This document shows positions 1-7,307 of a DNA stretch of 64,000 nt, in pieces. Every line of letters starts with the position of its first letter. Within the stretch, counting starts at the first letter, position 1. A program made the position numbers and the translations under genes. The notes under the pieces were generated by a model. That model was not told the origin of the DNA. It did not search any database and saw nothing but the letters and a program-made list of their open reading frames with translations. Origin of the DNA: Chlorobaculum limnaeum (lineage in GTDB: Bacteria > Bacteroidota > Chlorobiia > Chlorobiales > Chlorobiaceae); contig NZ_CP017305.1 of the NCBI RefSeq assembly GCF_001747405.1, positions 1,940,001 through 2,004,000 of the forward strand. The letters run 5' to 3'.

Positions 1-168
1 CACCGAAAGCGCTTCGACGATCATGCCGTATTCGACCGGGTTCACTTTGACGACCAGCCCCGCCTGCTCCACGGTCGCTTCCGGAGCTACCGAACTCTGG
101 AGCGAAACGGTTTCGGGCGCTCTTGACGTTTCCTCTCTTCCCGCTTTCCCAGCCGTCCTTTCCAACAA
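1..168 (-). CDS. possible 5' part of a gene running off the left edge
   Basis: On the minus strand a frame stays open from a TTG near 168 to the window edge and would encode a polar stretch followed by a segment ending in residues like KVNPVEYGMIVEALSV. It would be divergent from the alcohol dehydrogenase gene. I do not recognise the protein, no convincing ribosome-binding site supports the TTG, and only about 56 codons are visible, so this is a weak call. Confidence 0.25.
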   Translation of the reverse strand, partial: MLERTAGKAGREETSRAPETVSLQSSVAPEATVEQAGLVVKVNPVEYGMIVEALSV

Positions 169-732
169 TTTTGCACGAAAAACATGTAAAGTTCAGGCGC
201 AAGTACGCAAATTGCGCCAAGACATTTCGCTACGATCACGCGAAAAACGGACAAAATTTTCAGGAGTATCTCATGAAATTCGAATATCATAACACCACGC
301 ACCTTGTTTTTGGAGCAGGCACCCTTTCTCGACTCGGCGAGGTGACCAGCGCATACGGCAAAAAGGCGATGATCGTCACCGGCGGCGGCAGCGTCAAGCG
401 CAACGGAACCTTCGACCGAGCGGTCGCGAGCCTCAAGGCCGCCGAAGTTTCGGTGGTGGAGTGCGACGGCGTCGAGCCGAACCCCCGTCTTTCGTCGGTG
501 GCCCGAGGCGGCGAGATCGCCCGGGAAAACGGATGCGACGTGGTGATCGCGCTTGGCGGCGGCAGCGTGATGGATTCCGCGAAGGTGATGGCTGCGGCAG
601 TCTTTTACGAGGGCGACCTGTGGGAGATGTTCCAGCACAGCCAGAAAACCCGGCGGCTCCCGACCAAAGCGCTGCCGATCATCACCGTGCCGACGCTCGC
701 TGCCACCGGCTCGGAGATGAACAGCGGCGCAG

Positions 733-738
733 TCATTA
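733..738. repeat. target-site duplication, left copy (TCATTA)
   Basis: TCATTA directly precedes the left end of the IS and is repeated at 2362-2367 directly after its right end. Both copies are exact. Confidence 0.92.
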
Positions 739-2361
739 GGGTCTGCTGAATAATGGTTAAATTGTTTTATGGTAATGAATTAAGCGGTATTTTTGTATCT
801 TGAATGCAAGGAAAAGCCTGAAAAAGCCCCAAAAACCCTGCACCTCGATACCGCCGATTCATGTACCAGCCGAAGTTTCAGCAGCTCACGTTCGAAAATT
901 TCCATCTGCCGTTTGGTGGTAAACTCGATCCGGAAAACCGGTGGGTGAAGCTCGCCGACGTAATTCCCTGGCACGTCGCCGAGACGATGTATGCCAAAAA
1001 CTTCATGTCGAAACGGGGCGCTCCTGCACTGACGGTTCGCATGGCGCTGGGGTCCTTGATTATCAAGGAGAAGCTCGGCCTTTCGGATATCGAGACGGTC
1101 GAACAGATCAAGGAGAACCCGTATCTCCAGTTCTTTATCGGTCTTGAAACGTACCAGCATGCAGCGCCCTTCGATGCCTCGATGCTGACCCACTTTCGGA
1201 AGCGGCTGAAGCATACCGATCTGGCCGCGTTGCAGGAGGAACTCCTGCAACGCCATCTGGCTGAAGAGCGCAGGAAGGCTGAGGAAAGGAACCAGAATGA
1301 CGACGGAGACGGTGGTTCCGGCAACAAGGGCAAACTCATCGTTGATGCCACCTGCGCACCGGCAGACATCGCCTATCCGACGGATATTGGTCTGCTCAAC
1401 GAAGCACGGGAAAAGACCGAGAAAATCATCGACCAGTTGTGTGCCAATGCTCCGCAGGAGTTGGGCAAGCCGAGGACGTATCGCAAGAAGGCCAGGAAAG
1501 CGTTTCTCTCGGCAATCATGAAGCGGAACCTGTCGAAAAAAGCGCTTCGTCGAGCCATTCGCCAGCAGTTGCAGTACATCGGTCGAAACCTGAAGCATAT
1601 CGAAGCGCTCAGCGCCGCTGTACCGCTGACCGTCCTCTCGACAGCGCGGTATCGCGACCTGCTGGTGATCGATGAGCTGTATCGGCAGCAACAGGAAATG
1701 TACAAGAGTGACAGGAAGAGCATCAGCGATCGAATCGTCAGCATCAGCCAGCCCCATGTCAGGCCGATCGTACGGGGCAAGGCCGCAGCCAGGACGGAGT
1801 TCGGCATGAAGCTCTCCATCAGCGTCGTCGACGGCATCAGCCTGCCGGAACGGATGAGCTGGAACGCCTACAACGAAGGCTGCGACCTGGTGCGGGATAT
1901 CGAGCGATATCGCGAGCGCTACGGGCACTATCCCGAATCAGTCCATGCCGACAAGATCTACCGGACGCTGGCCAACCGGATGTGGTGCAAGGCACGAGGA
2001 ATCCGGCTGAGCGGCGTGCCGCTCGGTCGGCCCCCGAAGGATGTTGAGAAGAACCGGGCCCGCCGGCGGCAGATCAGGGAAGACGAAGGAGTCCGGAATG
2101 CCGTCGAAGGCATGTTCGGTAAGGCGAAGCGCCGATACGGGCTGGGCCGGGTAATGGCGAGGCTTGCCGAGAGCAGTCTGAGTGTGGTCTCGATCACGTT
2201 CCTCGTGATGAACTTGGACCGGCTGCTCGCCGCTCCTTTTTTGCGCCTGTTTGAATGGCTCCTTTTGGAGCTTGATGTAATCAGAAATTTGTTCGCGTGG
2301 TCACCTCCCCGAGCGGCGATTGAGTGCCGCGGGGCGATGGCTTGAATTCTTCAGCAAACCC
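739..2361 (+). mobile_element. IS of the IS5/IS1182 type, copy 1 (1623 bp)
   Basis: The element begins GGGTCTGCTGAA and ends TTCAGCAAACCC, giving 12-bp terminal inverted repeats with one mismatch. It is flanked by a 6-bp TCATTA duplication and contains a single transposase gene. The boundaries were set by comparing this copy with the inverted copy at 12785-14407, which has the same length and the same ends. It disrupts the alcohol dehydrogenase gene. The family name rests on the DUF772 N-terminal domain and DDE layout of the transposase and could be refined with ISfinder. Confidence 0.93.
861..2345 (+). CDS. IS transposase, DDE type with DUF772 domain
   Basis: 494 residues. The N-terminal third is the DUF772 domain typical of IS5/IS1182-like transposases (around residues 40-125: KLADVIPWHVAETMY, GAPALTVRMALGSLIIKEK). 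It is followed by a catalytic RNase H-like region with VDATCAPADIAYPTD (first acidic residue), then SVVDGISLPERMSWNAYNEG, VHADKIYRT (second acidic residue) and a basic region near VRNAVEGMFGKAKRRYGLGR, where the last glutamate is expected. The ATG at 861 lies 122 bp from the left IS end. The protein is identical, residue for residue, to the copy at 12801-14285, so both copies are probably functional and recently amplified. A long antisense frame (780-1928) is a shadow. Confidence 0.92.
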   Translation: MYQPKFQQLTFENFHLPFGGKLDPENRWVKLADVIPWHVAETMYAKNFMSKRGAPALTVRMALGSLIIKEKLGLSDIETVEQIKENPYLQFFIGLETYQHAAPFDASMLTHFRKRLKHTDLAALQEELLQRHLAEERRKAEERNQNDDGDGGSGNKGKLIVDATCAPADIAYPTDIGLLNEAREKTEKIIDQLCANAPQELGKPRTYRKKARKAFLSAIMKRNLSKKALRRAIRQQLQYIGRNLKHIEALSAAVPLTVLSTARYRDLLVIDELYRQQQEMYKSDRKSISDRIVSISQPHVRPIVRGKAAARTEFGMKLSISVVDGISLPERMSWNAYNEGCDLVRDIERYRERYGHYPESVHADKIYRTLANRMWCKARGIRLSGVPLGRPPKDVEKNRARRRQIREDEGVRNAVEGMFGKAKRRYGLGRVMARLAESSLSVVSITFLVMNLDRLLAAPFLRLFEWLLLELDVIRNLFAWSPPRAAIECRGAMA

Positions 2362-3101
2362 TCATTACGGACGAGAAGACGACCATCAAATCGTTCGTCG
2401 GCGCGAAGTGCCTCTACCCGAAAGCGGCCATCGTCGATCCAGAGCTGACCCTGAGCGTGCCGAAGGATCAGACCGCCTACGGCGTCTGCGACCTCATCAC
2501 CCACGTCACCGAGGCCTACTTCAACGGCGTTGACGGCACGCCCATGCAGGATCGCTTCGCCGAAGGGGTCATCCTCACCGCAATGGAGTACGGGCCGAAA
2601 GCGGTCGCCGACGGCAGCGACCTCGAAGCGCGCGCGCAGGTGCAGTGGGCCTCGGTGGTCGCGCTCAACGGCTGGGTGCAGGCCGGTTGCCTCTCGCCCT
2701 ACCCGGTGCACATGATCGAGCACACCCTCTCCGCGCTGCACGACATCGCCCACGGCGCAGGCCTCGCGGTCGTCAACCCGGCCTGGATGCGCTTCGCCGC
2801 AAAGACGCGCCCGGCCCGCTTCGCGCAATTCGCGCACCGCATCTTCGGCATTGAACTGAAAAGCCCGGACGACATGGAGGCCGCAATGGAAGGCATCGAC
2901 CGCTTCGAAGCATTCCTGCGCTCCATCGGCTGCCCGACGCGCCTCTCGGAATGCGGCATCGGCGACGAACTCCTCGCCCGCTACGCCGAAGACACCCTGC
3001 TCGTCGCAGGCAACGCCGAAGGCCAACTCCCGGGCAGGCCGATGATGACGAAAGCCGACATCGTCGAAGTGTTGCGCTCGGCGGTGTGATAGATGTTACG
3101 A

Positions 3102-3132
3102 TAGGGGGCTGATGATAAACACAAGCCCCCTA
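3102..3132 (+). terminator. hairpin terminator after the alcohol dehydrogenase
   Basis: TAGGGGGCT and AGCCCCCTA form a perfect 9-bp stem around a 13-nt loop, starting 12 bp after the dehydrogenase stop codon. It is followed by AAAA and not by a T run, so on the plus strand it may end transcription inefficiently. Confidence 0.7.
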
Positions 3133-3140
3133 AAACCCGT

Positions 3141-3285
3141 CCAGAACAACCGACCGGAGAACCTCAACCTTCAACCTCGACCTCTTCAGAAGCCTCACGC
3201 TTTCGTCGGACATCGAAGGCGCGATCTCGGAGAAGGTGCTGGAAAAAAGCGGGGGGAAGAAGGGGGGAAGAAGAAGTGGTGATGG
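3141..3285 (+). pseudogene. relic of a ydbH C-terminus
   Basis: This stretch matches 18890-19033, the 3' end of the ydbH gene further right. It encodes, in part, FNLDLFRSLTLSSDIEGAIS and EKVLEKSGGKKGG, compared with LNIEQNLLDLLRSLTISSEI and KVLEQSGGKKGGK in the intact gene. The frame is broken near 3170 and nothing upstream of the last 45 or so codons is present. It is the left edge of the diverged duplicate described in the findings. Confidence 0.85.
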
Positions 3286-3300
3286 CGTCAGGCTGGGTTT

Positions 3301-3403
3301 ATTCCAAAACATCTATCCGCGACGCCGTCAATTGAATAGATCATGAAAGCTGACGAGAATATCTACATCGTTTTCGCCGATATTTTTACCTGATGTAAAA
3401 GAG
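3301..3403 (-). pseudogene. relic of an MNT-type nucleotidyltransferase gene
   Basis: The sequence aligns without large gaps to 19536-19634, the middle of the intact MNT antitoxin gene (shared stretches such as CATCTATCCGCGA and AAAGCTGACAAG-like). Stop codons and small indels destroy the frame. The HEPN partner that lies between ydbH and MNT in the intact locus is deleted here. The order (ydbH end, MNT, attC-like site) is the same as in the intact copy. Confidence 0.8.
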
Positions 3404-3472
3404 CTGTCAGCCCCCCTGAGGTTGTCGATGTTTTTGATAAATAAAATCCGGGATACTACAGCTACTCTTATC

Positions 3473-3541
3473 GTCTAACGTCTGAATTCACCGGCCTTGC
3501 GCGGCTTTATGCGCAAGGTCCGGTGGAATGATGGGTTGGGC
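3473..3541 (-). other. attC-like integron recombination site, cassette A
   Basis: Read on the minus strand the site starts with GCCCAAC (R'' consensus RYYYAAC) and ends with GTTAGAC (R' consensus GTTRRRY). Between them, the inner arms ATTCCACCGGACCTTGCGC and GCGCAAGGCCGGTGAAT pair into a long imperfect hairpin with unpaired bases on one strand, as in attC folding. The length of 69 bp is typical of small attC sites. The stop codon of the HNH gene lies 1 bp before R''. R'' is the exact complement of the core GTTGGGC found in front of the same gene, which is the rule for integron cassettes. Confidence 0.8.
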
Positions 3542-3542
3542 A

Positions 3543-4439
3543 TCATCCGTAGAACGCCTCTATGAAAGGATTCGACGGTAGGCCGATGACCAAAGGCGTA
3601 ACGCTCATGGATTGCCCATCAACTGCGTTTACGATCCCAAGCCCGGCAAATTGATTCTGCCCACTTGAAGGCCGGAATTGGACGAACGCCGTTGTCGTAG
3701 TGATCCATCTCGGGTCGATCACCATTGAAACTTTAACCCCAGTAAGTTTGACGTAGATGTGTGGGTCCGTCCGCAGATCGCCACGCACAGCGGTTCTATA
3801 TCCTTCCGTGGTCTGGGGCATGTCGATATTCTTCGTGCGGAATCTGGCGTCAAACGATACGATCCATCCACGAGCTTCCGACCCGCGAGACAGGGCGTTA
3901 GCCAGCGGAATGGATTTAAGCTCGATATGCTCCAAGAGGCGTTTGTAACCCGCCATCAGCCCTCCGAGTTCCCACCCCAGTTCGTGCAGTGCTACAAACT
4001 CGCCATATTGCGATAGGTTCAGAGAAGCGCCAGACATCGCCGATAGAACCTGAAGCCGCGGGACATTGAGATAGTAAAAGTTATGGAGTTTTGTTTGCCA
4101 AGGGGTCTCAAGACGTAGGCGATCAGCGACCCAAGCACCATGGTCGGCTCTGATGGATTGAAGACGATCAACTGGGTACTGCGGTACGTTGGTGTCGATC
4201 TCGTTGTGGTGGTCGAAGCAAAGAAGTAGAAGATTGCTCTCCTGATTTCTCTCCTCACCCGTAAGCGGAGAATTGCCGCGCGGACCATCCAATTGCTCGG
4301 CAACGATGTGGGCAACCTCACCTCGAAATTGAGCTGGCGTTGCGTCAAGTGCGTCGAGGTATACGCGCTCGCGGCAGATTGCACAGCAACCTGCATCACG
4401 GACCCAGACGGAACGCCTGACTGCTGGAGAGACTGGCAC
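3543..4439 (-). CDS. HNH endonuclease domain protein in an integron-like cassette
   Basis: 298 residues with a GTG start preceded by AAGGAG (7-nt spacing). The N-terminal 110 residues form an HNH nuclease: CAIC zinc pair at C19/C22, the catalytic His in GEVAHIVAE (H44), and LLCFDHHNEID with C74, H77 and H78. The C-terminal two thirds (about 115-298) matches no domain I recognise; it contains no SAVED signature that I can see. The gene fills the cassette exactly: the core GTTGGGC lies just upstream and the attC-like site begins right after the stop. HNH proteins in cassettes and islands are often DNA-cleaving defence or toxin modules, so an anti-phage role is a reasonable guess, but nothing here proves it. 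Confidence 0.85.
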   Translation of the reverse strand: MPVSPAVRRSVWVRDAGCCAICRERVYLDALDATPAQFRGEVAHIVAEQLDGPRGNSPLTGEERNQESNLLLLCFDHHNEIDTNVPQYPVDRLQSIRADHGAWVADRLRLETPWQTKLHNFYYLNVPRLQVLSAMSGASLNLSQYGEFVALHELGWELGGLMAGYKRLLEHIELKSIPLANALSRGSEARGWIVSFDARFRTKNIDMPQTTEGYRTAVRGDLRTDPHIYVKLTGVKVSMVIDPRWITTTTAFVQFRPSSGQNQFAGLGIVNAVDGQSMSVTPLVIGLPSNPFIEAFYG

Positions 4440-4456
4440 AGATGGCTCCTTATGAT

Positions 4457-4463
4457 GCCCAAC
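4457..4463 (-). other. integron core site GTTGGGC upstream of cassette A
   Basis: The minus-strand heptamer GTTGGGC fits GTTRRRY and is complementary to the R'' of the attC-like site at 3473-3541. The homology with the second locus ends inside this heptamer: the shared flank runs up to GTT and the copies differ in the last four bases (GGGC here, AGGT at 20366-20372). This is close to the G/TT crossover point of integron integrases. Confidence 0.75.
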
Positions 4464-4644
4464 ATTGTTTATACTGATCCGCCTAAACCGCGGATTTTTG
4501 AATCATAGTCCATATAAGACGCAATCGAGAAACCATCGCAAATACTGCTAATAACCTGATTTTTAATCACTTAAGCCTTACATTGCGTTTTATTTTTGCT
4601 TTTTATACGGATCGGCATAAGAACACGGCTCACAGCCCATCGAC
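4461..4644. repeat. 184-bp long repeat, copy A block 1 (attI-like position)
   Basis: This block matches 20370-20553 over 184 bp with scattered substitutions and no indel. It lies immediately upstream of the cassette gene in both loci and therefore holds the position of an attI or a preceding attC site. It contains a small hairpin, ATCCGC-CTAAACC-GCGGAT. The stretch 4461-4862 as a whole contains no credible coding sequence. Confidence 0.85.
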
Positions 4645-4680
4645 TGACCCACACCAAAACCGAAGCCGAGAACACACCCG

Positions 4681-4740
4681 CAAATCAATCACCTGAAAAA
4701 TTAGCGCAAAATCCACATCCAAACAACCATAATCATCTGA
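4681..4740. repeat. 60-bp long repeat, copy A block 2
   Basis: Matches 20901-20960 (shared core TGAAAAATTAGCGCAAAAT and ATCATCTGA). Here the two repeat blocks are 36 bp apart; in the other locus 347 bp containing a hicB gene separate them. Confidence 0.8.
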
Positions 4741-4811
4741 GCAGCAATCCTCCAGCCGTCCGACACTCTCGCTCGACACAACCCCCGTCTGCTTCCCGCG
4801 CACTTTTCAAT

Positions 4812-4845
4812 TTGCATCTCACCAAATCAATCGTATATTTACGAT
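4812..4845 (+). promoter_or_regulatory. arsR promoter with overlapping ArsR operator
   Basis: A sigma-70-like promoter (TTGCAT at 4812-4817, 16-bp spacer, TATATT at 4834-4839) is overlapped by the inverted repeat ATCGT-N6-ACGAT at 4830-4845. The same operator (ATCGT-TCATTT-ACGAT) occurs at 5232-5247. Two equal operators in one cluster fit autorepression by ArsR, released by As(III) or Sb(III). Confidence 0.7.
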
Positions 4846-4862
4846 GAACTAAACACGAAATC

Positions 4863-5195
4863 ATGCAGAGAACCCTGTCAGAAATCAGCTACACCACGGA
4901 TGAAACCGCCATGGCGGCGATGGCCAAGGCACTGGGGCATCCGGTGCGGCTCAGGATTCTGCGGCTGCTGGCCGGGGAGACCTGCTGCTTCACGGGGGAG
5001 CTGACCGGGCTGATTCCGATGGCGCAGTCCACCATTTCGCAGCACCTGAAGGCGCTCAAGGAGGCGGGGCTGATCCAGGGCGAGATCGATCCGCCAAAGG
5101 TGAAGTACTGCATCGACCGTGAGAACTGGAAAAGGGCGCAGACGCTCTTCGGGGAGTTTTTCGCCTCCGAAAAGAGCGGCGGATGCGGGTGTTGA
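4863..5195 (+). CDS. arsR: ArsR/SmtB-family metalloregulator
   Basis: 110 residues. A winged-helix DNA-binding domain is visible (KALGHPVRLRILRLL at 22-36; recognition helix around AQSTISQHLKALKEAGLI, 54-71). A vicinal Cys pair C41-C42 sits where ArsR proteins carry their inducer-binding motif, and the protein ends in GGCGC (C108, C110), which offers more thiols for trivalent arsenic. It is the first gene of the arsenic cluster and has its own operator-promoter. Thiol placement differs from the ELCVCDL motif of E. coli ArsR, so the exact binding site is inferred. Confidence 0.92.
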   Translation: MQRTLSEISYTTDETAMAAMAKALGHPVRLRILRLLAGETCCFTGELTGLIPMAQSTISQHLKALKEAGLIQGEIDPPKVKYCIDRENWKRAQTLFGEFFASEKSGGCGC

Positions 5196-5231
5196 GATCG
5201 GAAATCGTCGAAACAAAGCTTCTTCAATAAA

Positions 5232-5247
5232 TCGTTCATTTACGATA
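5232..5247 (+). promoter_or_regulatory. second ArsR operator
   Basis: ATCGT-TCATTT-ACGAT differs from the operator at 4830-4845 only in the spacer. It lies 20 bp upstream of the small thioredoxin gene and probably gives the downstream genes their own ArsR-controlled promoter. Confidence 0.65.
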
Positions 5248-5266
5248 AACTCACAACAACAGAACA

Positions 5267-5572
5267 ATGAAAGAGATCAAGATTCTCGGTACAGGATGCG
5301 CCAAATGCAACCAGCTTGCCGATGCGGTGAAAGCGGTCGTCGCCGCTGAAAACATCGAGGCCGATGTGCAGAAGGTCGAAGACATGCAGCAGATCGTGTC
5401 GTATGGCGTGATGTCAACGCCCGGCCTGGTGGTGGATGGCAAGGTGGCGTGCACCGGGCGCGTGCCGTCCGGCGACGAACTTCGCCAGATGCTCACCGCC
5501 GCGCCGAAGCCCTCCGGCTGCTGCGGCAACCACGCCAAAGGCATCGGCCGCCAGAACGGAACCTGCTGCTGA
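5267..5572 (+). CDS. small thioredoxin-like redox-active disulfide protein
   Basis: 101 residues, thioredoxin fold of the TM0996/MTH895 type. The active site is CAKC near the N-terminus (GTGCAKCNQLADAV, residues 8-21), with the cis-proline loop in MSTPGLVVDGKV. The extra Cys-rich tail (GCC near 85, TCC at the end) is unusual and could bind thiophilic metals. It lies 4 bp before the permease and behind an ArsR operator, so it probably handles electrons or arsenic thiol chemistry for the permease or the arsenate reductases. Confidence 0.88.
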   Translation: MKEIKILGTGCAKCNQLADAVKAVVAAENIEADVQKVEDMQQIVSYGVMSTPGLVVDGKVACTGRVPSGDELRQMLTAAPKPSGCCGNHAKGIGRQNGTCC

Positions 5573-5576
5573 AGCA

Positions 5577-6638
5577 ATGCAGAAGCACGATTCGCGCAAC
5601 TCCGGCGGCTTGCTCGTTTCGACCCCGGCCTGGATCGCCGGGGTTGCGGCTGCGGTGGCGCTCTGGGCGGCGCTTTACCTGAACCTCGAAGCTGGCGCTG
5701 ACTTGCTGGTCGGCGCTCTCGGCCTGAGCCGCACGACCCCGTTCGGCGAGGCGCTGCACTTCTTCATCTACGAAACGCCAAAGGTGCTCCTGCTCCTGAC
5801 GGCGGTGGTGTTCGTGATGGGGGTGGTGCATACCTTCATTTCGGCGGAGCGGACGCGGGCGATGCTCTCCGGCAGGCGCGTCGGCGTCGGCAACGCGATG
5901 GCCGCCACGCTCGGCATCGTCACGCCATTCTGCTCCTGCTCCGCCGTACCGCTCTTTATCGGCTTTTTGCAGGCAGGGGTGCCGCTCGGCGTCACCTTCT
6001 CGTTCCTCATCTCCGCGCCGATGGTCAACGAGGTGGCGCTCGCGCTGCTCTTCGGCATGTTCGGCTGGAAGGTCGCCATGCTCTATCTCTCGATGGGATT
6101 GCTGGTTGCGGTGATCTCCGGGATGGTGATCGGCAAGCTGCGGCTGGAGCGCTTTCTGGAGGAGTGGGTGCAAAAGATCCAGAACAGCGCGGTCTCGCAG
6201 GAATTCTCCGCCGATGCCGTGAGCTGGCCGGAGCGGATTCGTGAAGGCATGAAGCATGTCCGGGAGATCGTCGGCAAGGTGTGGCTCTACATCGTGCTCG
6301 GCGTAGGCCTCGGCGCGGGCATCCACGGCTACGTGCCGGAGAACTTCATGGCTTCGCTGATGGGCAACGAGGCGTGGTGGTCGGTGCCCGCCGCCGTGCT
6401 GATCGGCGTGCCGATGTACTCCAACGCCGCCGGAATCATTCCCGTCGTGCAGGCGCTGCTCGGCAAGGGCGCGGCGCTCGGCACGGTGCTCGCCTTCATG
6501 ATGAGCGTCATCGCCCTCTCCGCGCCGGAGATGATTATCCTCCGCAAGGTGCTCCGCCCGCAACTCATCGCGGTTTTCGCCGGAGTCGTGGCGACGGGCA
6601 TCATGCTGGTCGGCTTTGTTTTCAACGTTTTGTTCTGA
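5577..6638 (+). CDS. ArsP/YraQ-type permease (DUF318 family)
   Basis: 353 residues with about eight hydrophobic segments. The family hallmark is the pore-helix pair GIVTPFCSCSAVPLFIGF (about 120-137, with the conserved Cys cluster) and GVPMYSNAAGIIPVVQALL in the second half, giving an inverted-repeat architecture. The start at 5577 was chosen because it is 4 bp after the thioredoxin stop. Members located in ars clusters (ArsP) export trivalent organoarsenicals; the CSCS motif and the location behind ArsR operators support arsenical transport here, although other permeases of this family have unknown substrates. Confidence 0.87.
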   Translation: MQKHDSRNSGGLLVSTPAWIAGVAAAVALWAALYLNLEAGADLLVGALGLSRTTPFGEALHFFIYETPKVLLLLTAVVFVMGVVHTFISAERTRAMLSGRRVGVGNAMAATLGIVTPFCSCSAVPLFIGFLQAGVPLGVTFSFLISAPMVNEVALALLFGMFGWKVAMLYLSMGLLVAVISGMVIGKLRLERFLEEWVQKIQNSAVSQEFSADAVSWPERIREGMKHVREIVGKVWLYIVLGVGLGAGIHGYVPENFMASLMGNEAWWSVPAAVLIGVPMYSNAAGIIPVVQALLGKGAALGTVLAFMMSVIALSAPEMIILRKVLRPQLIAVFAGVVATGIMLVGFVFNVLF

Positions 6639-6876
6639 ATGGATGGTATCGCTCCAGCAGTGAAAAACCGGAAAGGAATATCAAAAAGAGGTCTCTCATT
6701 CTGTCCTGACAAGTCGGCAGAAAATCCGTTTTTTTCGAGCCGCACGATATTTGACTGATTCGAAACACTTTACGTGGCTATTCTGGACTCTTCGCCCGAC
6801 TTTGTCGGACTCAGAATGACAGAAAAAGAGCATATACAACAATTGATCGCCATCAACCACAAACACAACTCAAGTC
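6639..6876. other. intergenic region inside the arsenic cluster
   Basis: 238 bp without a credible gene. It contains an imperfect long hairpin (ATTCTG ... CCGAC-TTT-GTCGG ... CAGAAT, about 6780-6818) followed by GACAG, of the dispersed ...ATGACAG repeat style. No third ArsR operator was found here, so arsC and acr3 may be transcribed from the upstream operator or from an unseen promoter. Confidence 0.5.
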
Positions 6877-7305
6877 ATGAAACAGTCGATACTTGTCCTC
6901 TGCACCGGCAACTCCTGCCGGAGCCAGATGGCCGAAGGGTTCCTGCGCTCCTTCGACCCCGAACTCGAAGTATTCTCCGCAGGCACCATCCCTGCTGGCG
7001 AAGTTCATCCGCTGGCGGTTCAGGTGATGAGGGAGGCCGGTATCGATATTTCGGCAAACCGGCCAAAAAGCGTTGACGAATTTCTCTCCAGGCCGTTCGA
7101 TTATGTCGTGACAGTCTGCGACGGCGCGAACGAGTCCTGCCCGATGTTCAGCGGCGAGGTGAAACAGCGCCTGCACATCGGCTTCGACGATCCGGCAGGG
7201 GCCACCGGCAGCAGCGACGAGGTGCTCGAAGTCTTCCGCCGGGTGCGCGACGAGATCGAAGCTCGGTTCGGCGAATTTTATCGCGAAACCATTGCAGGAG
7301 TCTGA
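6877..7305 (+). CDS. arsC: arsenate reductase, thioredoxin-coupled, LMW phosphatase fold
   Basis: 142 residues. The P-loop CTGNSCRS has the nucleophile C9 and R15 (CX5R). C81 and C88 in [13 protein letters not shown] correspond to the Cys82/Cys89 relay of Staphylococcus aureus ArsC, so this is the thioredoxin-linked class that reduces As(V) to As(III). It has an extra Cys (C14) in the P-loop, absent from the second ArsC. The product As(III) would be exported by the permease encoded 2 bp downstream. Confidence 0.92.
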   Translation: MKQSILVLCTGNSCRSQMAEGFLRSFDPELEVFSAGTIPAGEVHPLAVQVMREAGIDISANRPKSVDEFLSRPFDYVVTVCDGANESCPMFSGEVKQRLHIGFDDPAGATGSSDEVLEVFRRVRDEIEARFGEFYRETIAGV

Positions 7306-7307
7306 TC

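Larger units (their letters stand above)
273..3089 (+). pseudogene. iron-containing alcohol dehydrogenase, interrupted by an IS
   Basis: The two parts, 273-738 and 2368-3089, belong to one iron-dependent alcohol dehydrogenase (YqhD/BdhA-like, NAD(P)H-dependent reduction of aldehydes or ketones). The 5' part starts at an ATG preceded by CAGGAG and carries the dinucleotide-binding segment (FGAGTLSRLG, IALGGGSVMDSAK) and TGSEMNSGAVI. The 3' part resumes with TDEKTTIKSF and carries the metal-binding His/Asp region (CDLITHVTEAYF, HTLSALHDIAHGAGLAVVNP). Removing the IS and one copy of the 6-bp target duplication gives a continuous reading frame of 395 codons, the usual length for the family. The insertion is therefore clean and probably recent. 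The protein cannot be made in this strain unless the IS excises. The physiological substrate is unknown. Confidence 0.9.

Noticed and set aside
780-1928. Long minus-strand frame inside the IS (382 codons), mirrored at 13218-14366
   Set aside because: It is antisense to an intact transposase with clear motifs and shows no family resemblance; it appears in both copies only because the IS is identical.
3473-3541. Simple terminator explanation for the hairpin after the HNH gene
   Set aside because: The hairpin has no T run, and the flanking heptamers and the match to the upstream core fit an attC-like site much better.
5493-6563. Minus-strand frame across the permease gene
   Set aside because: Shadow of the permease, extremely His/Arg rich, without family signature.
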